A stretch of DNA of 64,000 bases from Sphingobacterium gobiense (GCF_002980575.1 NZ_PVBS01000002.1:1178001-1242000), one strand, 5' to 3'; counted from the stretch's first letter, positions 35,678-44,863 are shown. Notes: generated by a model not told the origin, from the letters alone. A program made the numbers and translations.

Positions 35678-36497
35678 TGCCGTTCGTAACATACCATGGA
35701 GACAACTTGGTTATGTCTGTTTAGGGCTTATTGCCTTGGTAGGGATAGGTATGTTGATGGGCTTAGTCAAGAAGAAGGATACGGCGCAAATTTGTGCCTC
35801 TATGAAAGTAGTGGTGGAAGGAAAAGAAACCTTTATCGATCAGCACGACATTTCTGATTTAGTAAATACGAAATTCGGAAATATAGTTGGAAAGCCGTTG
35901 AATGAAATTCCGATCGATCAAATCGAAAAGGCGTTAATGGAGCTTCCCTACGTGTCCAGTGCAGAGATTTATACCGATATGGACGGAATATTGCAGGTCA
36001 TAGTACAACAACGAGAGGTCGTTTTGCGTATTGTGAATAAGGTAGGTAAAGAATACTACATTGATACAAAAGGGGCTAAGGTGCCCGTGACATTAAAATA
36101 CGTTCCCCATGTTTTAGTAGCAAACGGGAATATACGAGAAGGGTATGAAAAGCCATTGGATACTATTCAGACCCAACTGGTGACCGACTTGGTTGCTATT
36201 GTGGAACACGTGAAGGATGATCCGTTGTGGAGCAATCAGATTGTTCAGCTTTATGTGGACGATAAGCAGGACATCGAGATCATTCCACGGGTGGGGACTC
36301 AACCACTAATTATTGGCAGTGCAGATAAATTAGCGGAAAAATTAGCGCGTTTGGAGATTTTCTATAAAAATATTCTGCCAAAGGTCGGTGCGGATGCTTA
36401 CGAAAAGGTAAACGTGAAGTATGACGGACAGATTATTTGTGAACGACGAGATGGTTGGATCCTCGATAGTTTACAAATAAAACTAAAAATGAAATAA
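35670..36497 (+). CDS. ftsQ: Cell division protein FtsQ
   Basis: Bitopic divisome scaffold that binds FtsB/FtsL. The 275-residue protein has a short cytoplasmic N-terminus, a membrane helix (about residues 12-32), a POTRA-type region starting near VVVEGKETFIDQHDI and ending with PYVSSAEIYTDMDGILQVIVQQREVV, and a beta-domain carrying the FtsQ signature YYIDTKGAKVPV. The C-terminus shows VNVKYDGQIICERR. Similarity to E. coli FtsQ is low, but position and layout are clear. Confidence 0.92.
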   Translation: MLNAVRNIPWRQLGYVCLGLIALVGIGMLMGLVKKKDTAQICASMKVVVEGKETFIDQHDISDLVNTKFGNIVGKPLNEIPIDQIEKALMELPYVSSAEIYTDMDGILQVIVQQREVVLRIVNKVGKEYYIDTKGAKVPVTLKYVPHVLVANGNIREGYEKPLDTIQTQLVTDLVAIVEHVKDDPLWSNQIVQLYVDDKQDIEIIPRVGTQPLIIGSADKLAEKLARLEIFYKNILPKVGADAYEKVNVKYDGQIICERRDGWILDSLQIKLKMK

Positions 36498-36532
36498 TTA
36501 ATATTGAATATACAGCAACAAATACACAGCAT

Positions 36533-37894
36533 ATGAAACCAAGATTAGCAGAAAACGAAAAGGATAGTCCGATCATCGTAGGGTTAGATATCGGAACAAC
36601 GAAGATTTGTGTCACGGTCGGTCGTCGTAGCGGAGCCAACAAGATTGAGCTTTTGGGTGTAGGGAAAGCCGAATCTTCCGGTGTGAACCGTGGCGTGGTC
36701 GCTAACATACAAAGGACGGTAAGTAGTATCCGAGATGCAGTCTCCATAGCTGAGTCCCAATCTAACGTAGATATCAAGGTGGTTAATGTAGGGATTGCGG
36801 GTCAGCATATCAAAAGTATTCAACATCGCGGTATCCTGACCAAACGTGATTATGATGAGGTGACACGTATCGATGTGGAGCAATTAATATCCGATATGTA
36901 CAAGCTGGTGCTTCCTCCCGGCGAGGAAATTATTCATGTATTGCCGCAGGAGTTTACCATCGACAACGAACCAGGTATCAAAGAACCTATTGGTATGGCG
37001 GGACGTCGGGTAGAAGCTAATTTTCATATTATTTCGGGACGCGTAACAGATATCAATAATATCAAGCGTTGTGTAGATAATTCGGATTTGGAAATCTCTT
37101 CTCTTGTGTTGGAACCGTTAGCGTCATCCGAAGCTGTGTTGGATGATGAAGAAAAAACTGCTGGAGTAGTGTTGGTCGATATCGGTGGTGGTACAACAGA
37201 TGTGGCTATCTTTCACGAAGGTATTATCCGTCATACAGCGGTTATCCCGTTAGGCGGCAATATCGTGACAGAAGACATTAAACAGGGTTGCTCGGTATTG
37301 CGTAATCAAGCAGAACAGTTGAAAGTTCGCTATGGTTCTGCTTTGGCGGACGAAAATAAGGACAATGAGGTGATCTGTGTACCGGGCATCCGGGGACGTG
37401 AACCTAAAGAAATTTCGGTAAAGAACTTAGCTTATATTATCCAGGCTCGGATGGAGGAAATCATCGAACACGTTTACTATGAGATTAAGTCATCTGGCTA
37501 TGAAGACAAGTTGATTGCGGGAATTGTTATTACGGGTGGTGGTGCCCAATTGAAACATTTGGTGCAATTAGTAGAGTACATTACCGGAATTGGTTGTCGA
37601 ATCGGTTATCCAAACGAATATTTGGCGAAAACAGAAATGCTGCATAAACAGGCGTTGGAAGAGTTGAAGAGTCCAATGTATGCAACCTCTATCGGGCTTT
37701 TAATTAAAGGTGTGCAAGCTGTAGAAGAAGCAGAAGCCACTGAGCAAGAGGTCGAGACATCTAAGAAGATGGGAAAAGTGAAGGAAATTGCGGAGGAAAA
37801 GAACAAAAAGGAAAGTTGGTTCTCCAAACTTCTTTCAGATTTTATCAAAGATGATGCAGGGATTGACGATGACACTTTTATAGGAAGGAAGTAA
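36533..37894 (+). CDS. ftsA: Cell division protein FtsA
   Basis: Actin-like ATPase that tethers FtsZ to the membrane. The 453-residue protein shows the phosphate-1 motif VGLDIGTTKICVTVG (about residues 17-31) and phosphate-2 VLVDIGGGTTDVAIF near 208. The adenosine motif ITGGGAQLKHL is near 337. The FtsA-specific 1C domain lies between about 85 and 165. The end carries a charged linker and an amphipathic stretch ESWFSKLLSDFIKD, the likely membrane-targeting helix, followed by a short acidic tail. Confidence 0.95.
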   Translation: MKPRLAENEKDSPIIVGLDIGTTKICVTVGRRSGANKIELLGVGKAESSGVNRGVVANIQRTVSSIRDAVSIAESQSNVDIKVVNVGIAGQHIKSIQHRGILTKRDYDEVTRIDVEQLISDMYKLVLPPGEEIIHVLPQEFTIDNEPGIKEPIGMAGRRVEANFHIISGRVTDINNIKRCVDNSDLEISSLVLEPLASSEAVLDDEEKTAGVVLVDIGGGTTDVAIFHEGIIRHTAVIPLGGNIVTEDIKQGCSVLRNQAEQLKVRYGSALADENKDNEVICVPGIRGREPKEISVKNLAYIIQARMEEIIEHVYYEIKSSGYEDKLIAGIVITGGGAQLKHLVQLVEYITGIGCRIGYPNEYLAKTEMLHKQALEELKSPMYATSIGLLIKGVQAVEEAEATEQEVETSKKMGKVKEIAEEKNKKESWFSKLLSDFIKDDAGIDDDTFIGRK

Positions 37895-37895
37895 G

Positions 37896-37973
37896 TTTTC
37901 CACAACGTGTCTTTTTTCCACAAATTCACAAATGTGGAAAACTGTTGTGAAGATTTTGGTATTATTACATTTG
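37896..37973 (+). promoter_or_regulatory. ftsZ promoter region with three DnaA-box-like sites
   Basis: TTTTCCACA occurs at 37896-37904 and 37914-37922, and inverted as TGTGGAAAA at 37933-37941. All fit the DnaA-box consensus TTWTNCACA. A -7 box TACATTTG lies at 37966-37973 with TTG 18 bp upstream (37945-37947). The stretch ATGTGGAAAACT is shared with the mraZ promoter (23781-23792). Confidence 0.55.
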
Positions 37974-38033
37974 AATTGTTGAACCTATCGGGGATTTATA
38001 ATTGGTTTAGCAAGAGTTAAATAGGGTATTTTT

Positions 38034-39728
38034 ATGTCGATACAATTTGAAATGTTAAAGGAACAATCATCAATAATTAAAGTTATTGGTGTGGGTGGTG
38101 GAGGTGGCAATGCCGTAAACCACATGTACAAGCAAGGGATTAGCGGTGTTGACTTTATTGTTTGCAATACGGATGCGCAGGCGTTAGAGTTAAGTCCTAT
38201 TCCGAATAAGGTACAATTGGGAGCGAGTTTAACAGAAGGAATGGGCGCCGGTGCAGATCCTGATGTTGGTGAAAATTCAGCTATTGAAAGTATTGAGGAC
38301 ATCAAACGTATGTTGGGTACCAACACCAAGATGCTTTTTATTACTGCGGGTATGGGAGGTGGTACCGGTACCGGGGCAAGCCCTGTATTGGCAAAAGCTG
38401 CAAAAGAGCTTGGTATCCTAACGGTAGCTATTGTAACTACTCCTTTTACATTCGAAGGTAAACGACGGCGTTCACAGGCGGAAGAAGGCTTGTCGGAATT
38501 ACGTAAATACGTGGATTCCTATTTAGTAATTTCCAACGACCGTTTGCGTGAAATATTCGGTAATTTAACGATGACGGCTGCTTTTGCCAAAGCTGATGAT
38601 ATCTTGACTACGGCTGCCAAAGGTATCGCGGAAATCATTACCATTCCGGGTTATGTCAACGTGGATTTTAAAGATGTACGTACCGTCATGAATGACAGCG
38701 GGGTAGCTATTATGGGTAACGCCGTTTCTACTGGTGAAAACCGCGCACTGGAGGCGGTAACCGGTGCATTGGCATCTCCATTGTTGAAAGATAATGAGAT
38801 TGAAGGTGCACGCTATATTCTACTCAATATCACTTCCGGTAAAAAAGAGGTAACCATGGATGAGGTTGCTATCGTGACAGATTACATCCAAGAGCAGGCG
38901 GGGCTTTCTGCGGACCTTATATGGGGTAATTGTATTGATGAGAGCTTTGAAGATGAGTTGTCGGTGACCATCATTGCCACCGGTTTCCAGACAGCAGAAG
39001 AGCGTGTCAAAGAAAAAGAAAAGGAAAAAGTTGCCTTACCCTTAAGTCCAGAACCGGCAAAACAATTTGTAAAGCCAGTAGTTCAGAATCAATTCATAAA
39101 AAAAGAAGAATCTGCTTCTACACAACAGACATACATTAAACCGATACAGGATACGACGGCGGAAACACCTTCCATAGGAAGTCCGTCGACCCCTCAAGGA
39201 GACTTGTTCACTTCGCCTAAACCAATTCATGCAGCAGTAGCAAAGAAAGAAGAGCCAGAAGTTATCCGTCATACGCTGAATTTGGAAGAACCAGAGCAAG
39301 AGGAAACACAAGAATCAGGCTTTGAATTGAAAACGTCACCTTCTGTGTTTGAATTTAAATTGCCATCGGTATTTGATACATATGATGAACCGAAAGATGT
39401 AGAAGATACGAGCAACGTAGCGGGTTTAGCAACGGAAGAACCGGCAGCGCAAGTAGAACCGGCGTCGGAAAAGGAGCTCGACTTTGAAGACCAACTCATG
39501 AAGACGAAAGAACGTATATTGCGTTTGAAAGAGTTGAGTATGAAGTTAAAATCCAGTAATGGTTTACAGGAGTTGGAAAACGAGCCAGCCTATAAACGTA
39601 GACAAAAATCGCTGGAAGATGTGCCGCACTCATCACAATCACAAGTGTCGAGGTTCACTTTGTCTTTTGATGATGGAGATACCGAAATTCGGCCGAACAA
39701 CTCGTTCCTCCACGACAACGTTGATTAA
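38034..39728 (+). CDS. ftsZ: Cell division protein FtsZ
   Basis: Tubulin-like GTPase that builds the Z ring. In this 564-residue protein the GTPase core (about residues 1-325) has IGVGGGGGNAVNHM near residue 17 and the tubulin signature GMGGGTGTGASP near 107. Further motifs are NTDAQAL and NDRLREI. A very long, acidic, low-complexity linker (about 325-550) separates the core from the C-terminal peptide NNSFLHDNVD. Such linkers are usual in Bacteroidota. The gene has its own promoter region and a strong terminator. Confidence 0.97.
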   Translation: MSIQFEMLKEQSSIIKVIGVGGGGGNAVNHMYKQGISGVDFIVCNTDAQALELSPIPNKVQLGASLTEGMGAGADPDVGENSAIESIEDIKRMLGTNTKMLFITAGMGGGTGTGASPVLAKAAKELGILTVAIVTTPFTFEGKRRRSQAEEGLSELRKYVDSYLVISNDRLREIFGNLTMTAAFAKADDILTTAAKGIAEIITIPGYVNVDFKDVRTVMNDSGVAIMGNAVSTGENRALEAVTGALASPLLKDNEIEGARYILLNITSGKKEVTMDEVAIVTDYIQEQAGLSADLIWGNCIDESFEDELSVTIIATGFQTAEERVKEKEKEKVALPLSPEPAKQFVKPVVQNQFIKKEESASTQQTYIKPIQDTTAETPSIGSPSTPQGDLFTSPKPIHAAVAKKEEPEVIRHTLNLEEPEQEETQESGFELKTSPSVFEFKLPSVFDTYDEPKDVEDTSNVAGLATEEPAAQVEPASEKELDFEDQLMKTKERILRLKELSMKLKSSNGLQELENEPAYKRRQKSLEDVPHSSQSQVSRFTLSFDDGDTEIRPNNSFLHDNVD

Positions 39729-39753
39729 TCGGTTAAATCAAAATACGCTTTGG

Positions 39754-39780
39754 AAGACAGTAGGAATACTGTCTTTTTTT
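39754..39780 (+). terminator. Rho-independent terminator of the dcw cluster
   Basis: AAGACAGTA/TACTGTCTT form a 9-bp stem with a GGAA loop, followed by a T-run, 26 nt after the ftsZ stop codon. Confidence 0.92.
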
Positions 39781-39819
39781 GTTTATTTTTACCTAAACTA
39801 AAATAAAATTTAGATTTAT

Positions 39820-40962
39820 ATGTTGGCTAAACTGAATAACCCTATTTGGGTAATGAGCTCCGCGTATGATAAATTGTCTTTGGACGAACTAATAGCCACT
39901 TCTAAAGAGGTAGGGGCGCAGGGAATCGATTTGTGTGTATTTAGAAAAGACGGAACGCGCGAAGACCACACCGCTACTCATATAGAATACGAAGACTTTT
40001 CGACGGCAGATGGCAAGCGTCTTATTGAGAAGTTTAATGCAGCGGAACTGAGTTTATCTTTGGGAGCATTTGAAAATATGATTGGTGGTGACCTCGAACA
40101 ACGTATCAAAAATCAAAACCATCTTTTACGCCTTATCCGGATAGCTTATCTACTAGGAGGAGATAAAAATGATGTAAAGGTAGGGACATTTGTAGGGTAT
40201 AACCATGATCTCGGAAATGAAATCGATGGGTTTCAGAAAAATTTAGAAGAGTATAAGCGTATATTTGAACCTATCGTGAAATACGCGGAAGACCTCGGTG
40301 TCACGATTGTATACGAAAACTGTCCGATGGAGGGCTGGCGTTCCGCGCGCTATACCTCTACCTATAATAACTTGCCCGCTGTATTAGCTGCAAGAAAATT
40401 AATGTATACATTAATTCCAAGCAAGGCGCACGGAGAAATATATGACCCTTCTCATGACATATGGCAAAATGTGAATCCTGTTGATGTGATGGAACAAATG
40501 GATATCGACCGATTAAAGCGTATTCACGTAAAAACCACCCGTAACTTGAAGACTAAAGCCCGTGTAGAGTGGGGAGGGATGTATCCCATGCAACAAGTGG
40601 ATATTTCGTTGGCGGAACAAGCGGGAATTGCCATTCCACAACACGATTGGGATAGACATCACTATGAAGCGATGCTTCCGGGATTTGGAGGGACAGATCA
40701 TATGGATTGGAATGATTTTGTTTCCGTGTTACACAGACGTGGTTTTGATGGGCCTTTCGAAATTGAAAACGAAGCTAGAAATTCAAAAGATACCGGGAAT
40801 ATTGCAGCCACCAATCAAGGCTTTGCTAATTGTATTCGCTTCCTGTCGCCGCTATTATGGGAGCTGGATAGTGAAAAGGGATATATGTATAAACGTAGAA
40901 GCTATCTGGAAGAACCGTCTGCAAAGGATATTCCAGTGGTGACCATTGATCAACTAAAATAA
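39820..40962 (+). CDS. Sugar phosphate isomerase/epimerase-type TIM barrel protein
   Basis: A 380-residue soluble protein of the xylose-isomerase-like superfamily (AP endonuclease 2 fold). It has SLDELIATSKEVGAQGIDLC at the start, VIYENCPME-type metal residues (here TIVYENCPMEG near residue 163), and a DPSH motif near 205. RIHVKTT near 230 and a late GPFEIENE carry the other usual metal ligands. The substrate is not evident; relatives act on inosose, hydroxypyruvate or keto-sugars. It is a single gene; its stop codon abuts the terminator of the convergent regulator gene. Confidence 0.85.
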   Translation: MLAKLNNPIWVMSSAYDKLSLDELIATSKEVGAQGIDLCVFRKDGTREDHTATHIEYEDFSTADGKRLIEKFNAAELSLSLGAFENMIGGDLEQRIKNQNHLLRLIRIAYLLGGDKNDVKVGTFVGYNHDLGNEIDGFQKNLEEYKRIFEPIVKYAEDLGVTIVYENCPMEGWRSARYTSTYNNLPAVLAARKLMYTLIPSKAHGEIYDPSHDIWQNVNPVDVMEQMDIDRLKRIHVKTTRNLKTKARVEWGGMYPMQQVDISLAEQAGIAIPQHDWDRHHYEAMLPGFGGTDHMDWNDFVSVLHRRGFDGPFEIENEARNSKDTGNIAATNQGFANCIRFLSPLLWELDSEKGYMYKRRSYLEEPSAKDIPVVTIDQLK

Positions 40963-40993
40963 AAATGAGGGGGCTATCAAAAAGAGCCTCCTC
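40963..40993 (-). terminator. Terminator of the LuxR-type regulator gene
   Basis: On the minus strand GAGGAGGCT/AGCCCCCTC pair with one G-U wobble, and the stem is followed by CATTTTTATTTTA. It lies just past the regulator stop codon. Confidence 0.75.
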
Positions 40994-41002
40994 ACCTGTT
41001 TG

Positions 41003-41647
41003 TTATTTGCTCTCACTGTGTAGCTTGAATAACTCAATGAGCTCGGGAACGTTGCCTACATTTAATTTTTCAAAAACACGACCCTTATAGGTGCTCACGG
41101 TAGAAGAACTTAATTCCATCAATTTGGCCATCTCCAAAATACCGAGTCCTTTGGTAAGATGTTTAGCTACATCCATTTCGCGGTTTGACAATTTATATAA
41201 GGGATTGCTCTTATCAAAAGAGGACTTACTTGTGGTGAGCTTTTGTATATAAAGTTCTTTAACGGCATCCGACATATATTTTCCACGTGTCATAATACTC
41301 TCGATGGCATTTTTGAGCTCGGACATAGCGGTTGTCTTATTAAGGTAGCCACAGGCTCCCGCGTTGATGTATCGTAAAGCGTATATACTTTCCTCATAGG
41401 AAGAAAAAACCAATATTTTCACTCCGGGTTGGATATCCAACAATTCCTTGATGACTTTAATGTTATTGCCTCCAGGCATGTTGATGTCCAACAAGAGTAA
41501 GTCGAAGGATTCGTTGCGTAATTGGTCGTAGACCTCGTCGTAGGTCTGCGCCTGTTGAATGCCGGCATCGGCAATACATTCCTTAATAATCATCGACGCC
41601 CCCAATCTTACAATGCTATGGTCGTCTGCTATTAATACTTTTTTCAT
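41003..41647 (-). CDS. NarL/FixJ-family response regulator (orphan)
   Basis: A 214-residue two-component regulator. The receiver domain (about residues 1-120) has the acidic pair ADD at 7-9, phospho-acceptor D54 in LLLLDINMPGG and K near 104 in LNKTTA. The LuxR-type helix-turn-helix (about 145-210) has LSNREMDVAKHLTKG and STVSTYKGRVFEKL. No histidine kinase gene is adjacent, so the partner is elsewhere. Its promoter segment is an 88%-identical copy of the one before the DUF3352-like gene at 14035, so the two genes may respond to the same signal. Confidence 0.92.
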   Translation of the reverse strand: MKKVLIADDHSIVRLGASMIIKECIADAGIQQAQTYDEVYDQLRNESFDLLLLDINMPGGNNIKVIKELLDIQPGVKILVFSSYEESIYALRYINAGACGYLNKTTAMSELKNAIESIMTRGKYMSDAVKELYIQKLTTSKSSFDKSNPLYKLSNREMDVAKHLTKGLGILEMAKLMELSSSTVSTYKGRVFEKLNVGNVPELIELFKLHSESK

Positions 41648-41665
41648 CTTTGGTCACTTATGTAA

Positions 41666-41747
41666 CAAACCTAAATAAAATGCTTTGCATTCACGAACTT
41701 CATGTTAAATGAGCTCGAGCATGCCTTTAAAAATAAACAAAAATGCA
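41666..41747 (-). repeat. 82-nt duplicated promoter segment, copy 2
   Basis: Matches 16679-16760 at about 72 of 82 positions without gaps. The -7 box TAGGTTTG (41666-41673, minus strand) lies 18 nt before the ATG at 41647. Here AATGCAAAGCATT in the -33 zone is a perfect inverted repeat; in copy 1 this is only partial. Confidence 0.8.
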
Positions 41748-41878
41748 ATACCTAAGAGACAATTATTACAGGTAGTTCATTTTCTGAAATTTAAACAGTC
41801 GCTGGAGACCGATAAATTCGTGAATAAATATATGTTTAATTGTCATTTTTGTGTATAATTGTTTTAAAAAATAACATT

Positions 41879-42286
41879 ATGGGGTTTTTAAAGGAATTTA
41901 AAGAGTTTGCGATGCGCGGAAGCGTCGTTGATTTAGCAATTGGTGTGGTAATTGGGGGTGCATTTGGTAAGATTGTCACTTCGTTGGTCGATGATATTAT
42001 TATGCCTCCAATAGGTTATATTACCGGCGGGATAGATTTTACGGAGATGAGGTATATTATGACAGAAGCGAACGAAGCTGCGGGGGTGACCGAGGTTTCT
42101 ATCAACTATGGTAATTTTATCAACGTGATTATTCAATTCATCATTGTTGCCTTGTGTATTTTTATGGTGATCAAGGGTATGAATTCGCTTAAGCGGAAAA
42201 AAGAAGAAGCACCAGCGGCGCCTGCAGGACCGTCGAAAGAAGAAGTGCTATTAACCGAAATTCGCGATGCATTGCGCAGCAAATAG
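41879..42286 (+). CDS. mscL: Large-conductance mechanosensitive channel MscL
   Basis: Homopentameric emergency valve for hypo-osmotic shock. The 135-residue protein has the N-terminal amphipathic helix and pore helix [20 protein letters not shown] followed by [18 protein letters not shown] periplasmic loop (about residues 45-75) and a second membrane helix (about 77-98) follow, then a charged cytoplasmic tail. The frame opens at 41840, but the family N-terminus is at the ATG 41879. It is a single gene between the orphan regulator and rpmH. Confidence 0.95.
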   Translation: MGFLKEFKEFAMRGSVVDLAIGVVIGGAFGKIVTSLVDDIIMPPIGYITGGIDFTEMRYIMTEANEAAGVTEVSINYGNFINVIIQFIIVALCIFMVIKGMNSLKRKKEEAPAAPAGPSKEEVLLTEIRDALRSK

Positions 42287-42297
42287 TTTTAGTAAAA

Positions 42298-42329
42298 TTT
42301 GCTTCTTTTCTAAAATAACAGTACTTTTG
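42298..42329 (+). promoter_or_regulatory. Promoter of rpmH-rnpA-yidD-tsaB
   Basis: TTTG (42298-42301) and TACTTTTG (42322-42329) are 20 bp apart, a textbook Bacteroidota -33/-7 pair. The rpmH ATG follows 56 nt later. Confidence 0.8.
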
Positions 42330-42385
42330 CACTTCCTTGCATTAGGGACGATTGATTAAGATATAAAAACAAGCATAATAGCGTC

Positions 42386-42544
42386 ATGAAAAGAACATTT
42401 CAGCCTTCGTTAAGAAAAAGAAGAAATAAGCACGGTTTCCGTGAGCGTATGAGTACAGCTAACGGTAGAAGAGTATTAGCTGCTCGTAGAGCTAAAGGAA
42501 GAAGACGTCTTTCCGTATCAGACGAATACCGTCACAAAGGATAA
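42386..42544 (+). CDS. rpmH: 50S ribosomal protein L34
   Basis: A 52-residue, highly basic ribosomal protein. It begins [20 protein letters not shown], then [20 protein letters not shown] and a short C-terminal extension ending RHKG. This is the conserved L34 sequence with the slightly longer tail seen in Bacteroidota. The usual rpmH-rnpA order is kept; dnaA is not adjacent here. Confidence 0.97.
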   Translation: MKRTFQPSLRKRRNKHGFRERMSTANGRRVLAARRAKGRRRLSVSDEYRHKG

Positions 42545-42595
42545 TAAATACTGGCCGGTGACTCCTGCGGGCTTGTGTTTCGGCAAATAGTCACA

Positions 42596-43003
42596 ATGAG
42601 CTATACATTTACGAAGGAAGAACGATTATGTAGCAAAAGACTTATCGAAAGTCTTTTCCGTAATGGTTCTTCTTTTGTTGTTTACCCTTACCGAATAGTG
42701 TTTCAGTACGTTCCACTGATGCATAACGCTGTCCCTGTTCAGTGTATAATTTCCGTTTCCAAACGCCGCTTTCGGAAAGCGGTAGATCGAAATGCTATAA
42801 AACGTCGTATACGTGAAGCGTATCGATTACAAAAATCAGATTTGTATAATTTTCTTCAAGAACATTCCTTACATTTGCGTTTGGCATTCCAATATGTGGG
42901 AAAGGAAAAGGAGCCCTATACAATGTTCTATCAACGTATGGGAAAAGTATTAACCAAACTGAAAGATGAGCATACTCAAAATTTTATGGGAGAGATTGAT
43001 TAA
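42596..43003 (+). CDS. rnpA: Ribonuclease P protein component
   Basis: Protein subunit of the tRNA 5'-processing enzyme. The 135-residue basic protein begins [21 protein letters not shown] and has the RNA-binding RNR signature region [22 protein letters not shown] (about residues 54-75). The open frame begins at a GTG (42575), but ATG 42596 gives the expected N-terminus. It follows rpmH by 51 nt and overlaps yidD by 38 nt. Confidence 0.95.
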   Translation: MSYTFTKEERLCSKRLIESLFRNGSSFVVYPYRIVFQYVPLMHNAVPVQCIISVSKRRFRKAVDRNAIKRRIREAYRLQKSDLYNFLQEHSLHLRLAFQYVGKEKEPYTMFYQRMGKVLTKLKDEHTQNFMGEID

Positions 43004-43220
43004 GAGACCATTAAAATGGCTTTTTGTGCTTATTATTCGTTTTTATCAGCTGTTTATTTCGCCATTGCTGGGTGCCAACTGTCGATACACGCCTACTTGT
43101 TCTCAATACAGTAAGGAAGCTATTATGAAATATGGACCTTTCAAAGGTGGATACATGGCGATTCGACGAATTTTGAGATGCCATCCCTGGGGAGGGCACG
43201 GACATGACCCTGTTCCATAA
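42966..43220 (+). CDS. yidD: Membrane protein insertion efficiency factor YidD
   Basis: An 84-residue protein thought to help YidC-dependent membrane insertion. It has an N-terminal amphipathic/hydrophobic helix (about residues 15-33), then [20 protein letters not shown] and the C-terminal [19 protein letters not shown], the family hallmarks with conserved cysteines. It overlaps the 3' end of rnpA by 38 nt in another frame. ATG 42966 is assumed; an internal TTG at 42996 is an alternative start. Confidence 0.93.
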   Translation: MSILKILWERLIKRPLKWLFVLIIRFYQLFISPLLGANCRYTPTCSQYSKEAIMKYGPFKGGYMAIRRILRCHPWGGHGHDPVP

Positions 43221-43226
43221 TATTTT

Positions 43227-43928
43227 ATGATTGACAATACGTATATCTTACAAATAGAAACGGCGACACCGGTATGCTCGGTCGCTATAGGAAAAAATGG
43301 TGAAACGATAGCTAAAATAGAAGCAGATGCTCCTAATTTGCATGCGAGTCATTTAACGCCCTTCATTGAGGAGGTTCTGGATGCCGCTGCCGTTACACGT
43401 GATAGTTTGGATGCTGTAGCAATTAGTATGGGACCTGGCTCTTATACGGGCCTTCGTATTGGCGTTTCGACAGCCAAAGGCTTATGTTATGGGTTAGACA
43501 TTCCGTTAATTGCTGTCAATACCTTGGAAGCAATGGTTCAAGGATTTGTATCCCAAAAGATAGCAGCTGACGAAGCTCGTCTATACGTACCCATGATTGA
43601 TGCTCGGCGGATGGAGGTTTATATGGCTAAATACAATGTACAGTTGCAATGCGTGGAGCAAACGGTGGCGCGTATTATAGATAAACATGCTTTTACCGAC
43701 GACGACGGAGGAAAGGAATATATACTCTTCGGAAGCGGAGCAGATAAATTTGAAGGACTTTTCGATGAAAATGATAAGGTGCAGGTGAAGACAGGATTCC
43801 GTAACTCAGCATCGTTTTTTGACAAACTAGCTTTCCAGAAATTTCAAGATTCTTTTTTTGAGGATGTGGTTTATTTTGAACCTTATTATCTTAAGGATTT
43901 TATCGCTACTACGCCTAAAAAACGATAA
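43227..43928 (+). CDS. tsaB: tRNA threonylcarbamoyladenosine biosynthesis protein TsaB
   Basis: Partner of TsaD and TsaE in making t6A37 of tRNAs. The 233-residue ASKHA-fold protein begins ILQIETATPVCSVAIG and has HLTPFIEEVL near residue 46. The key motif AVAISMGPGSYTGLRIGVST is near 67-85, followed by KGLCYGLDIPLIAVNTLE. It is the last gene of the rpmH operon. Its stop codon abuts the stop of the convergent corA gene with no spacer. Confidence 0.94.
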   Translation: MIDNTYILQIETATPVCSVAIGKNGETIAKIEADAPNLHASHLTPFIEEVLDAAAVTRDSLDAVAISMGPGSYTGLRIGVSTAKGLCYGLDIPLIAVNTLEAMVQGFVSQKIAADEARLYVPMIDARRMEVYMAKYNVQLQCVEQTVARIIDKHAFTDDDGGKEYILFGSGADKFEGLFDENDKVQVKTGFRNSASFFDKLAFQKFQDSFFEDVVYFEPYYLKDFIATTPKKR

Positions 43929-44858
43929 TTATAGCCACCGGCGCTTTTTGAACCAGTAATAAATGAGTACAGCGAGAACGGCCATCGCTATCATAATTGC
44001 CGGGTAGCCGTAATACCATTCTAGTTCAGGCATATTTTTAAAGTTCATTCCGTACACCCCTACAATAAACGTCAGCGGCATAAAAAATACCGATATGATG
44101 GTCAGCGTGCGCATGATATCATTGGTATGGTTGGATTCTATATTGAAATAAACGGAGAGAAGCTGTGCTGTATTTTCCGAAATATTGCGATACAAAGTAG
44201 ACGAACGGGCATAAATGTCTTTTAAGTCTTGCGTATATATGTTTTTGAATGCCGATAAATGAAAAAAATCTACGATATCCTTGTAAAGCGTTAATATAAT
44301 CCGAATCAGGTCGATTTGACGCTTAATATAATAAAGCTGACGTAAGAAGTCTTTTTTCCGTCGGTTTAAAAACACCATTTCTTCATAACTGTCCAGTTGG
44401 GTATTCAGTTTGTTGATCACTAGGTTTTCAAAGGTCTTCAGCGCTTCGGAGGTAAGGTGATTGATAAAAAGCTTGCTGGAGTTGAGTTTACTAAATGGGA
44501 AATTGTCAACCAGTTTTTCCAGATATCCAATATTTCCGCGATGAACGGTAATTACAAATTTATCGCTGAAAAATATGGATATGCGTTCGGTAATTTCAGT
44601 TAAGGTATCGGAGAAGTTGTCAAACCGGGAAGGTATGGAGCGAATAATGAGGAAATGATAATTTTCGAACTCTTCTATCTTGGGTAGTTGTCCGACTTGT
44701 AGGCAATCTTTGATGGATGCTTCATGTAGCTGGTATTTGATACGAAGCGTTTCGAAGTCTTCAAGTGTAGGCTCAGATATATCAATCCAGTCAAAGGAAG
44801 CATTGCTGGAATCTAGGATGGTGCGGACCATGTGTGATATAATATAATCATCAATCAC
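43929..44858 (-). CDS. corA: CorA family magnesium/cobalt transporter
   Basis: Pentameric Mg2+ channel. The 309-residue protein has a large N-terminal cytoplasmic domain (about residues 1-245) with a long helical stalk. Two C-terminal membrane helices are at about 250-270 and 283-303. The signature VYGMNFKNMPE (GMN selectivity filter) lies between them, and a basic KKRRW tail ends the protein. It lies downstream of the OmpH-like lipoprotein gene but is separated from it by a terminator hairpin. Confidence 0.93.
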   Translation of the reverse strand: MIDDYIISHMVRTILDSSNASFDWIDISEPTLEDFETLRIKYQLHEASIKDCLQVGQLPKIEEFENYHFLIIRSIPSRFDNFSDTLTEITERISIFFSDKFVITVHRGNIGYLEKLVDNFPFSKLNSSKLFINHLTSEALKTFENLVINKLNTQLDSYEEMVFLNRRKKDFLRQLYYIKRQIDLIRIILTLYKDIVDFFHLSAFKNIYTQDLKDIYARSSTLYRNISENTAQLLSVYFNIESNHTNDIMRTLTIISVFFMPLTFIVGVYGMNFKNMPELEWYYGYPAIMIAMAVLAVLIYYWFKKRRWL

Positions 44859-44863
44859 AAAAC

